A stretch of DNA of 64,000 bases from Bifidobacteriaceae bacterium. Lineage in GTDB: Bacteria; Actinomycetota; Actinomycetes; Actinomycetales; WQXJ01. The notes beneath the pieces were generated by a model that had not been told where the DNA came from, did not search any database, and was given only the letters and a program-made list of their open reading frames with translations. The stretch covers positions 186,001-250,000 of the forward strand of contig JAISSX010000057.1 of the NCBI GenBank assembly GCA_031272885.1. Reading direction: 5' to 3'. This document shows, in pieces, positions 1 through 8,051 of this stretch (the first letter of the stretch is position 1; each line of letters opens with the position of its first letter). Both the position numbers and the translations under genes were made by a program.

Positions 1-195
1 GATCACAGGATCGTCCTTCATGTGCTGCCGGTAGCCGTAACGCAGCACCGGGTCGAACTCGAGGTCACCCAGCGCCAGCAGTTCGGTTTCGCAGCCGGCC
101 GGCAGCCCGGCCGCATAGGCATCGCCGATGGCGCGGCAATAGCTTTGGCCGTCCGGATGGCCGATGACGATCAACACCTTGCGCGGTTGGGACAT
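1..195 (-). CDS. NAD(P)H-dependent oxidoreductase / flavodoxin-like fold protein, N-terminal part only (runs off window)
   Basis: Reverse strand from ATG at 195 reads MSQPRKVLIVIGHPDGQSYCRAIGDAYAAGLPAGCETELLALGDLEFDPVLRYGYRQHMKDDPVI, typical NQO/YwrO-like start. Confidence 0.7.
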   Translation of the reverse strand, partial: MSQPRKVLIVIGHPDGQSYCRAIGDAYAAGLPAGCETELLALGDLEFDPVLRYGYRQHMKDDPVI

Positions 196-321
196 GCCGC
201 CAGCCTACGGGAAGACCGCGCGGGCACTGCGAGATTCCGGCTCGGGGGCCGGGAGGCGCTGCGGGGTTACAGGGGACAGTCCCACGTAACATGCCGCACT
301 CCGTCACGGCATGCTACGCGG

Positions 322-657
322 GGCCGACCCCAGTAACCCCGCAACACGGGGCCGACCCCAGTAACCCCGCAACACCGGGCCGACCCCAGTAACCCCGCAA
401 CACCGGGCCGACCCCAGGAACCCCGCGTCACGCGGCCAACCCCCGTAACCCAGCAACCCGCGCCCTACCCCAGGCACAGAGCAACACCCGGCCGACCCCC
501 GCAACCCCGCTACACGCGGCCCACCCCAGTAACCCCGCTACACGGGGCCTCGCCCTGTCACGACGGAACACCGGGCCGACCCCAGTAACCCCGCAACACC
601 GGGCCGACCCCAGTAACCCCGCAACACCGGGCCGACCCCAGCAACCCTTAGGTTCTA
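322..657. repeat. 12-copy tandem array, exact 28-bp period, consensus GGCCGACCCCAGTAACCCCGCAACACCG
   Basis: GGCC anchor (or degenerate equivalent) at 322,350,378,406,434,462,490,518,546,574,602,630; no indels between units. Confidence 0.95.
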
Positions 658-984
658 GCGGGAGTCGGCGATGGCTTCGTGGTGGCGGATGACCTCGGCA
701 ATGATGAAGCCCAGCAGTTTCTCGGCGAACACCGGGTCCAAGCCGGACTCGTCCGCCAGGCGGTGGAGCCGGGCAATCTGCTCGGCCTCGCGCTCCAGGT
801 CCGCCGGCGGCAACCCGGCATCGGCCTTTAGATGCCCCACCTGCTGGGTGAACTTGAACCGTTCCGCCAACAGGAAGACGACGGCGGCGTCAACGTTGTC
901 GATTGAGGCCCGCAACTCGGCCAGGCGGGCCAGGGCCGCCTCCAACTCAGCGCCGCCAACACCGCCAGCGCCATCAGCGCCCAC
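655..984 (-). CDS. chorismate mutase (AroQ type)
   Basis: 109 aa; LAELRASIDNVDAAVVFLLAERFKFTQQVGHLKADAGLP...EAEQIARL pattern of AroQ fold. Confidence 0.88.
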   Translation of the reverse strand: MGADGAGGVGGAELEAALARLAELRASIDNVDAAVVFLLAERFKFTQQVGHLKADAGLPPADLEREAEQIARLHRLADESGLDPVFAEKLLGFIIAEVIRHHEAIADSR

Positions 985-986
985 GG

Positions 987-2486
987 TCAGGCCGTCTTCT
1001 CGCGGCGGTAGTCCACCGCCTCGGCCCGGCGCTGGGCCTCGCGGGCCCGCGGCACGATGGTGGGGTTGACGTTCTGCTCCACCACTTCCTTGGTGATCAC
1101 CACCGTGGCCACGTCATCCCTGGACGGTACGTCGAACATGACCGGCTGCAGGATCTCCTCCATGATGGCCCGCAGCCCGCGAGCGCCCGTACCACGCAGC
1201 ATGGCCTGCTCCGCGATCGCCTCCACGGCCTCGTCGGTAAACTCCAGCGCCACCCCGTCCAGTTCGAACATCTTCTGGTACTGCTTGATCAGGGCGTTGC
1301 GCGGCTGGGTCAAGATGCGCACCAGGTCGTCGTGCTCCAGCGGCGCCACCGTGGCGATAACCGGCATCCTGCCAATGAACTCGGGGATCAAGCCGAACTT
1401 CAGCAGGTCTTCCGGCCGCACGTCCGCCATGTCGTTGCCGGTACCCGCCAGCCGCAAGGGGGCGCCAAAACCAATCCCGTGCCGCCCGGCCCGCTGCGCA
1501 ATGATGTCTTCCAGCCCGGCAAACGCGCCCGCCATGATGAAGAGCACGTTGGTGGTGTCGATCTGGACATAGTCCTGGTTGGGGTGTTTGCGCCCGCCCT
1601 GCTGCGGCACCGACGCCACTGTGCCCTCCAGGATCTTCAACAGCGCCTGCTGCACGCCTTCACCGGATACGTCCCGCGTAATGGAAGGCCCTTCCGCCTT
1701 GCGCGCGATTTTGTCGATCTCGTCGATGTAGACGATGCCGGTTTGGGCCCGCTTGACGTCGCCATCGGCCGCCTGGATCAGCTTCAACAGGATGTTCTCC
1801 ACGTCTTCGCCCACGTAGCCGGCCTCCGTCAGCGCCGTGGCGTCGGCGATGGCGAACGGCACGTTCAACATGCGGGCCAAGGTTTGGGCCACGTAGGTCT
1901 TGCCGCAGCCCGTGGGGCCGATCAGCAGGATGTTGGACTTGGCGATCTCGACCACTTCGCCACCGGCCTCGGCCCCGCCGGCCGCGCCGGCCTCGCCACC
2001 GGCCGCCACACCGCTGCCGGCATACCTGTCATCCCGGGCTCGCTCCGGGACCCCGGCTCCCGCACCGGCCGGGCCGCCCGATGCCGCCCCGGCCCCAGCG
2101 CCCGCAGGCGCAGCGCCTCGCCGCGCCGCCGGCCGCTCACGCTCGCCCACCTTGCCGCCGGCCTTCCCGGCGGCGGGCGCCGCCAGGCCGGTCGAAATCC
2201 GCTTGTAGTGGTTGTAGACCGCCACAGCCAAGGCCCGCTTGGCCTGTTCCTGGCCCACCACGTACTGCTCCAGGAATTCGAAGATCTCCTTCGGCTTGGG
2301 CAGGCCGGGGCGCTCTTCCCCGGCCTTGGGCTGGACCTCTTCGGCGATGATCTCGTTGCACAGGTCGATGCACTCGTCACAGATGTAGACGCTGGGGCCG
2401 GCAATCAGCTTGCGGACTTGCTTCTGCGACTTGCCACAGAAGGAGCACTTGAGCAGATCGGCAACGCCGTCGCTGATTCGAGGCAT
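987..2486 (-). CDS. clpX: ATP-dependent Clp protease ATP-binding subunit ClpX, with unusually long Ala/Gly linker
   Basis: N-terminal Cys4 zinc domain ([30 protein letters not shown]), Walker [22 protein letters not shown]-terminal domain. Confidence 0.97.
   Translation of the reverse strand: MPRISDGVADLLKCSFCGKSQKQVRKLIAGPSVYICDECIDLCNEIIAEEVQPKAGEERPGLPKPKEIFEFLEQYVVGQEQAKRALAVAVYNHYKRISTGLAAPAAGKAGGKVGERERPAARRGAAPAGAGAGAASGGPAGAGAGVPERARDDRYAGSGVAAGGEAGAAGGAEAGGEVVEIAKSNILLIGPTGCGKTYVAQTLARMLNVPFAIADATALTEAGYVGEDVENILLKLIQAADGDVKRAQTGIVYIDEIDKIARKAEGPSITRDVSGEGVQQALLKILEGTVASVPQQGGRKHPNQDYVQIDTTNVLFIMAGAFAGLEDIIAQRAGRHGIGFGAPLRLAGTGNDMADVRPEDLLKFGLIPEFIGRMPVIATVAPLEHDDLVRILTQPRNALIKQYQKMFELDGVALEFTDEAVEAIAEQAMLRGTGARGLRAIMEEILQPVMFDVPSRDDVATVVITKEVVEQNVNPTIVPRAREAQRRAEAVDYRREKTA
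2028..2054. repeat. palindromic repeat GTCATCCCGGGCTCGCTCCGGGACCCC inside clpX
   Basis: Near-match to GTCATCCCGGGCTTGACCCGGGATCT at 42859-42884; CCCGGG.../...CCGGGA inverted arms. Confidence 0.8.
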
Positions 2487-2628
2487 GGGAAGAACGGACC
2501 TTTCGTGACATGTGCGGTCTGGTCAATGCTACTGCCCAGGGCCCTGAAACGGGCGGATTTGGCAACCACCAGCGCAAAGAGCGTAGGTCGCGTTGGAGTT
2601 TTGCCGCCCGCCGGGTGACAATGGCGGG

Positions 2629-3576
2629 GTGCCAGAGGCTTCCCCGAACTCCCCCTACCTCACCTTCGACCGCGACACCTGGAGCCAGCTTGCCGCCTCC
2701 ACCCCGCTGCCGTTCGGCGAGGCGGACATTGCCCGCATCCGCTCCCTGGGGGACGTCATCTCGCTGGACGAGGTCCAGCAGATCTACCGTCCCCTGTCCG
2801 GCCTGCTCAACCTGCACGCGCACGCCTCGGCCTACCTACATGACGTGCGCGGCATGTTCTTGGGTGACGCCACGGCCCGCACCCCGTATGTGATCGGCAT
2901 TGCCGGGTCGGTGGCGGTGGGCAAGTCCACCGTGGCCCGCCTGCTGGTGGAACTGCTGGCCCGCTGGCCGGATACGCCGCGCGTGGAGTTGCTGACCACG
3001 GACGGCTTCCTGTGGCCTAATGCGGAACTGGAGCGCCGCGGCTTGATGGACCGCAAGGGTTTCCCCGAGTCCTATGACCGCGTCTCCCTGCTGCGCTGCC
3101 TGGCCCAGGTCAAATCGGGTGAGCCCCTGGTGGAGGCGCCCCGCTACTCGCACCTGCGCTACGACATCGTGCCTGGTGAGAAGACAATTATTCGCCAGCC
3201 GGACATTCTGGTAGTGGAGGGTCTGAACGTGCTGCAGGCGGCCCGCACGGCCGGCGGCGAGGCGACCGAACTGGTGGTGAGCGACTTCTTTGACTTCTCG
3301 ATCTACCTGGACGCAGCCGAACCGGATGTGCGTCAGTGGTACCTGGACCGTTTCCGCACGCTGCGCGCCACCGCCTTCCAGCGCCCGGAGAGCTACTTCC
3401 ACCGCTACGCCTCGATGCCGGAGGCAGACGCCCTAGCCTATGCCGACCAGGTTTGGCAGACCATCAACCGGCCCAACCTGGAGCAGAACATCGAGCCCAC
3501 CTCCCTGCGCGCCAGCCTGGTGCTGACCAAGGGCGCCGACCACCGGGTGACCCAGGTCCGGCTGCGCCGGGTCTAA
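2629..3576 (+). CDS. coaA: type I pantothenate kinase
   Basis: GIAGSVAVGKSTVARLL, VELLTTDGFLWPNAEL, RKGFPESYD motifs; GTG start proposed. Confidence 0.95.
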   Translation: MPEASPNSPYLTFDRDTWSQLAASTPLPFGEADIARIRSLGDVISLDEVQQIYRPLSGLLNLHAHASAYLHDVRGMFLGDATARTPYVIGIAGSVAVGKSTVARLLVELLARWPDTPRVELLTTDGFLWPNAELERRGLMDRKGFPESYDRVSLLRCLAQVKSGEPLVEAPRYSHLRYDIVPGEKTIIRQPDILVVEGLNVLQAARTAGGEATELVVSDFFDFSIYLDAAEPDVRQWYLDRFRTLRATAFQRPESYFHRYASMPEADALAYADQVWQTINRPNLEQNIEPTSLRASLVLTKGADHRVTQVRLRRV

Positions 3577-3616
3577 CAGCTACAGATGCCCGATGCCGCC
3601 CGGTTGCCCCGGCGGG

Positions 3617-4774
3617 TCAGGGCACCGTCACCCAGGCGCGCGCCTGGGCCGAATCAAGCACCGCCTGCACCAGCGCCACCGAGCGGGCGCCGTCGTCAAA
3701 GGTGGGCAACCCTTCGGGTGCGGACCCTCGCACCGCGGCGTAAGTATCGGCCACGAAGGCCTCCAGGCAGGCACCCCAACCTTGCACGTGGCCACCCGGC
3801 GTGGTGGTCAGGCGGCGGGTTTCGGCGGCACCGACGCCGGGCTCGCGCACCAGCAGGCGGCACTCAGCCAGGCCGCCCAGCCAGACCGTTTCGGGGTTTT
3901 CCTGGTCGAACACGGCCGACCCATCAGCGCCATCCAGTTCGAACCAGAGCCGGTTCTTGCGCCCGGCCGAAACCTGCGACACGGTCAGCGCCCCGGGCAC
4001 GCCGCCGGCCGTGCGGAACAGCATGGTGGCGGCGTCTTCGGTGGTGACCGGCACGGCATCGGGCACCGGCGAAGCAGCCCCGGTACCCGCAGCCGTAGCC
4101 TCGGCCGTGAACGTCTGCCCACCCCCGCCGGCGCGTTCCGGCAGGGCGATGGCGACATCCGCCACCAGGGAGGCGATCCGCTCGCCCGAAACCCACTCCA
4201 CCAGATCGCACCAGTGCGAGCCGATGTCCGCGAAGGCCCGCGAGGCACCACCTAAGGCCGGGTCCACCCGCCAGTTCGACACCGCCGGGCTCAGCAGCCA
4301 ATCTTGCAGATACGAGCCGTGCAGCAGGTGCCAGGGGCCGAACTGGCCGGCCAGGCGGCGGGCCCGGATCTCACGCACCAACGGGTGGTAGCGGTAGACG
4401 TAGGGCACGGTGGCCACCAACCCGGCCTGGCGGGCCAATTCGGCCAGCCCGGCGGCCTCCGCTGGCGCCACCCCCAGTGGCTTTTCGCAAACCACGTTGG
4501 AACCGGCCTCCAAGGCGGCCCGGGCGTAGCCGGCGTGGCTGGCGTTGGGGGTGCAGACATGGACCACGTCCAGGCCGGCCGCCAGCGCCTGGTCCAAGGT
4601 CTCATAAGCCTGGTCAACGCTCCACTTGGCGGCCAGCGCCCGGGTGGCGCCCGGGTCGCGGCCGAACACCCCCACCACCTGCGCCCCCGCCAGCCGGGCG
4701 GCCCGGCAGTGGAAGGCACCGATCATGCCGCCACCCACGATGGCGACCCGCAACCCAGTACCAGCAGCGCTCAT
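3617..4774 (-). CDS. Gfo/Idh/MocA family oxidoreductase
   Basis: LRVAIVGGGMIGAFHCRAARLAGAQVVGVFGRD; CEKPLG motif. Confidence 0.9.
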   Translation of the reverse strand: MSAAGTGLRVAIVGGGMIGAFHCRAARLAGAQVVGVFGRDPGATRALAAKWSVDQAYETLDQALAAGLDVVHVCTPNASHAGYARAALEAGSNVVCEKPLGVAPAEAAGLAELARQAGLVATVPYVYRYHPLVREIRARRLAGQFGPWHLLHGSYLQDWLLSPAVSNWRVDPALGGASRAFADIGSHWCDLVEWVSGERIASLVADVAIALPERAGGGGQTFTAEATAAGTGAASPVPDAVPVTTEDAATMLFRTAGGVPGALTVSQVSAGRKNRLWFELDGADGSAVFDQENPETVWLGGLAECRLLVREPGVGAAETRRLTTTPGGHVQGWGACLEAFVADTYAAVRGSAPEGLPTFDDGARSVALVQAVLDSAQARAWVTVP

Positions 4775-4784
4775 TGCCCCCTCC

Positions 4785-5849
4785 TCAGAAGACCGGCTCC
4801 AGACCAATCCCCGGCGCCTCACCCAGGTCCAGGCACGGCGGCGTGAACCGCCACGGACCCGTCACTAAGGCCGAATCATCGAAGTCGGCGAACGAGTCCA
4901 GGTCCGCCTGAACAATGTTGGCCTTGGCCGCCACTAGGTGCATCCCGGCGGCGATGGACAGCCGTGATTCCAGCATGCAGCCCACCATGCAGGTTACCCC
5001 GGCGGCCTCAGCCACCGCGTTGATCTGCAGCGCCGGATAGATGCCACCGCACTTCATTAGCTTGATGTTGATCTGGTCCACCGCCTGATGGCGCACCAGG
5101 GCGGCGGCGTCATGCGGCGTGAAGCAGCTTTCGTCCGCCATCACCGGGATGGGCGAACGCGCCCGCAGCCAGGCCAGCCCGTCGCGGTCCCAGTAGGGCA
5201 CGGGCTGCTCGATCGATTCGACCCCAAACTCGGCGTACTCCCGCAGCAGCGCCAGCGCCTGGGCCGGGTTCCAACCCTGGTTGGCGTCCACCTTCAGGTG
5301 GGCCACCGGGGCCGCCTCCCGGATCAACCGGATAGCCGAACGGTCCTGGGCGTCATCGGCCCCGGCCTTGACCTTGATCTGGCGGTAACCGGCGGCCACC
5401 AGCTCGGCCGCCCGCGCCGCCATGGCGGCCGGCGTCATCAGGCCGATCGTCATGTCGGTCTCCACCACGCCGTCGGACCCACCCAGGTAGCGGTACAGCG
5501 GCAACCCGGCGGCCTTCGCCAACAGGTCATAAAGGGCCAGGTCAACCGCCGCTTTGGCCGAACCGTTACCGACTAAGACCCGGTCCATGGCCCGGTGCAG
5601 CCCCTCCACCTGGTGCGGGCTGGCACCGACCAACAAAGGCTTGAACAGATCGATGGCGCCCAGCACCGTCTGGGCCGTCTCGCCGGTGACGAACGGGGTG
5701 GCGGCCCCCTCGCCATAGCCGGTCAGGCCGGCATCGGTCTCCAACCGGACGAAGACCGTATCGGCCGTGTCGATCACCCCCAGGGAAACCTCGAACGGCT
5801 CGGTCAACGGCACGGCCACCCGCCGTGCCGTGACCGCGGTGATCTGCAT
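4785..5849 (-). CDS. dipeptide epimerase (enolase superfamily, L-Ala-D/L-Glu epimerase-like)
   Basis: MQITAVTARRVAVPLTEPFEVS..., KVKAG, KVDANQGW, IEQP, ADES motifs; ATGA overlap with upstream gene. Confidence 0.85.
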   Translation of the reverse strand: MQITAVTARRVAVPLTEPFEVSLGVIDTADTVFVRLETDAGLTGYGEGAATPFVTGETAQTVLGAIDLFKPLLVGASPHQVEGLHRAMDRVLVGNGSAKAAVDLALYDLLAKAAGLPLYRYLGGSDGVVETDMTIGLMTPAAMAARAAELVAAGYRQIKVKAGADDAQDRSAIRLIREAAPVAHLKVDANQGWNPAQALALLREYAEFGVESIEQPVPYWDRDGLAWLRARSPIPVMADESCFTPHDAAALVRHQAVDQINIKLMKCGGIYPALQINAVAEAAGVTCMVGCMLESRLSIAAGMHLVAAKANIVQADLDSFADFDDSALVTGPWRFTPPCLDLGEAPGIGLEPVF

Positions 5850-7249
5850 CAGGCGACCTTGCGGGTGGCCCGGCCGCCGAAGTGGATGTAGCGCTCGCCG
5901 TTGTCCAACTGGTACAGCCAGACGGGCGCGTCCACGCTCATTTCCAACAGGTAGACCGACCACAGGCCCTCCCGCACCGGCTTCATGACGTACTCCATCA
6001 CGGGGTTTTCTTCCAGTTCGGCCAGTTCGCCCTTCTGGGTGGCCTTGAAGTGTGGCCCGTCTTCTTCCTGGATCAGTTCGATGCGGGCGCCGGCCCGCTC
6101 GTAGGTGCCCAGCCACGGCGTGATGTCCAGCGCCGGCCGTTCGTCCTCCGGCGGCACCACCAGCGGATCTTGGATCTCGACGCCGGCCACCTCGCGGAAG
6201 ACCTCGCCGTACAGCTCCTGGTACAGCGCGTGGGCCGAGTTGTCGTTGGTCAACAGGCCCACCACCAGGTTGCCTTCGGGGTAGAAGCGCAGGAAGGCGG
6301 CCTGGCCCAGCGTGTTACCGTCGTGGCCGTAGACGCGGGCGCCATGCCAGTCGTAGCGGATCACGCCCAGGCCCCAAGAGTCACCCAGCAGGTACTTCTC
6401 GGGCACCTCGGCCGAAAATGCGTGCATCAGTTCGGCCGTTTCCTCGGCGATGATCCGGGTGCCGTCCGCCGCCTCGCCGTTCTTCAGGTGCATGCGGCCG
6501 AAGGCCAGGTGGTCCGCCATCGAGGCCACGATCAGCCCGGCCGGGCCGGCGTTGCGCTGCAGCGTCCAGACCGGCGCCACCACCGGCTCGGGCAGGCCCA
6601 CCACATGGCCCACGGCGGTGTCGAACAGCAGGGCCTCCTCCGGCAGCGTCACCGTGTGGGTCAGCCCCAACGGCGCGAACAGCCGCTCCTTCATGGCGGC
6701 GTCCCACACCTGGCCGGTCACCACTTCGATGATCCGCCCCAGCACCGAGAAACCCGAGTTGCAGTAAGACCAGGTGGCCCCCAGCGGGTAGATCTGCTCG
6801 GCCGTCTCCAGCACGCCCATGTACTTCTCTAGGCAGTCATCACCGCGGCCGGTGTCCACGAACACGTCCCCGTCCAGGCCGCTGGTGTGGTTCAACAGGT
6901 GGCGCACGGTCAGCTTGTCGGTCAGTTCTTCGGTGCTCAGCTTGAAGTCCGGCAGGATGTCCTTGACCAGCTGGTCCAGTTCGATCTTGCCTTCTTCGAC
7001 CAGTTGCATGATGACGGTGGCGGTCCAAACCTTGCTGGTGGAGCCGATCTGGAACAGCGAGTCGGCCGTCACTTCCCGGCCGGTGTTGGCGTTCAGCCGG
7101 CCGGTGGTGCAAATCACCACTTCGTCCGGCCCGCCGGCCTCGTCCAAGCGCATGATGCCAAGCACGGCGCCCACCACGCCGCTTTCCTTGGCCAGGGTCT
7201 CAAGCCGTTCTTGCCAGTGGGCGGCGTCGATGGCGGGGCGGTCAGTCAT
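5849..7249 (-). CDS. serine hydrolase (class C beta-lactamase / D-aminopeptidase family)
   Basis: SLFQIGSTSKVWTATVIMQL (SxxK), YCNSGFSVLGRIIE (YxN). Confidence 0.88.
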   Translation of the reverse strand: MTDRPAIDAAHWQERLETLAKESGVVGAVLGIMRLDEAGGPDEVVICTTGRLNANTGREVTADSLFQIGSTSKVWTATVIMQLVEEGKIELDQLVKDILPDFKLSTEELTDKLTVRHLLNHTSGLDGDVFVDTGRGDDCLEKYMGVLETAEQIYPLGATWSYCNSGFSVLGRIIEVVTGQVWDAAMKERLFAPLGLTHTVTLPEEALLFDTAVGHVVGLPEPVVAPVWTLQRNAGPAGLIVASMADHLAFGRMHLKNGEAADGTRIIAEETAELMHAFSAEVPEKYLLGDSWGLGVIRYDWHGARVYGHDGNTLGQAAFLRFYPEGNLVVGLLTNDNSAHALYQELYGEVFREVAGVEIQDPLVVPPEDERPALDITPWLGTYERAGARIELIQEEDGPHFKATQKGELAELEENPVMEYVMKPVREGLWSVYLLEMSVDAPVWLYQLDNGERYIHFGGRATRKVA

Positions 7250-8051
7250 TGGGTTCTCCTTCGGTTAGTTCTGATGGTGTCCGATGTCGTTCGCTGCCTT
7301 GGCCCTGCCGGGTGCCTTCGCCCGGGATGGCCGCCAGCAAACGGCGGGTATAGGGGTGTTCCGGTTGGGCCAGCACCTGCTCGGCCGGACCCTCTTCGAC
7401 GATCTGGCCTTGATACATCACGGCCACCCGGCTGGCGACATAGCGCACCACGGCCAGGTTGTGGCTGATGAACAGCATGGTCAGGTCCAGTTCGGCCTGC
7501 AGTTCGCGCACCAGGTTGAGCACGGCGCCCTGGATCGAAACGTCCAGCGAGGAGGTGATCTCGTCCGCGATCAGCACGCTGGGGCGCCCGGCCAGGGCGC
7601 GGGCCAGCGCCACCCGTTGGCGTTGGCCGCCGGACAGTTGGCCGGGATAGGCGCCGGCCCGGGCCGGGTCCAGGTGGACCAGTTCCAGCAGCCTGGCCAC
7701 ATCCGCCTGGCGTTCGGCCGCCGTCAGGCCGCGCGGGGTGATTTCGCCGATCGCCTCACCCACGGTCATGCGGGGGTCCAGCGACGAGTTGGGATCCTGG
7801 AACACCATCTGCAAGGGCCGCCCGGCGCCCTTGCGCGGCACCGGCCGCCCGTCCAGGGTGATGGCGCCCGCGGCCGCCGGCACCAGGCCCACGGCCACCC
7901 GGGCCAGGGTCGACTTGCCGGAGCCGGACTCGCCCACCAGGCCCACCACGGTGCCATGCGGCACCGTCAAAGAGACGTCGTTGACGGCCGTGATGGCGTG
8001 GCGGCCGGTGCCGAACCGGACGGTGATGTGATCGAAGCGCAGGGTGCTCAC
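7242..8051 (-). CDS. oligopeptide/dipeptide ABC transporter ATP-binding protein (DppF/OppF-like)
   Basis: GESGSGKST, LSGGQRQRVALARAL, C-terminal EHPYTRRLLAAIP. Confidence 0.92.
   Translation of the reverse strand: MSTLRFDHITVRFGTGRHAITAVNDVSLTVPHGTVVGLVGESGSGKSTLARVAVGLVPAAAGAITLDGRPVPRKGAGRPLQMVFQDPNSSLDPRMTVGEAIGEITPRGLTAAERQADVARLLELVHLDPARAGAYPGQLSGGQRQRVALARALAGRPSVLIADEITSSLDVSIQGAVLNLVRELQAELDLTMLFISHNLAVVRYVASRVAVMYQGQIVEEGPAEQVLAQPEHPYTRRLLAAIPGEGTRQGQGSERHRTPSELTEGEPND

Noticed and set aside
322-657. 28-bp repeats as a CRISPR array
   Set aside because: Units are contiguous with no unique spacers and no cas genes are nearby
903-2618. 571-aa plus-strand ORF opposite clpX
   Set aside because: Antisense shadow ORF of a GC-rich conserved gene; composition (His/Gly/Arg-rich) typical of antisense artefacts
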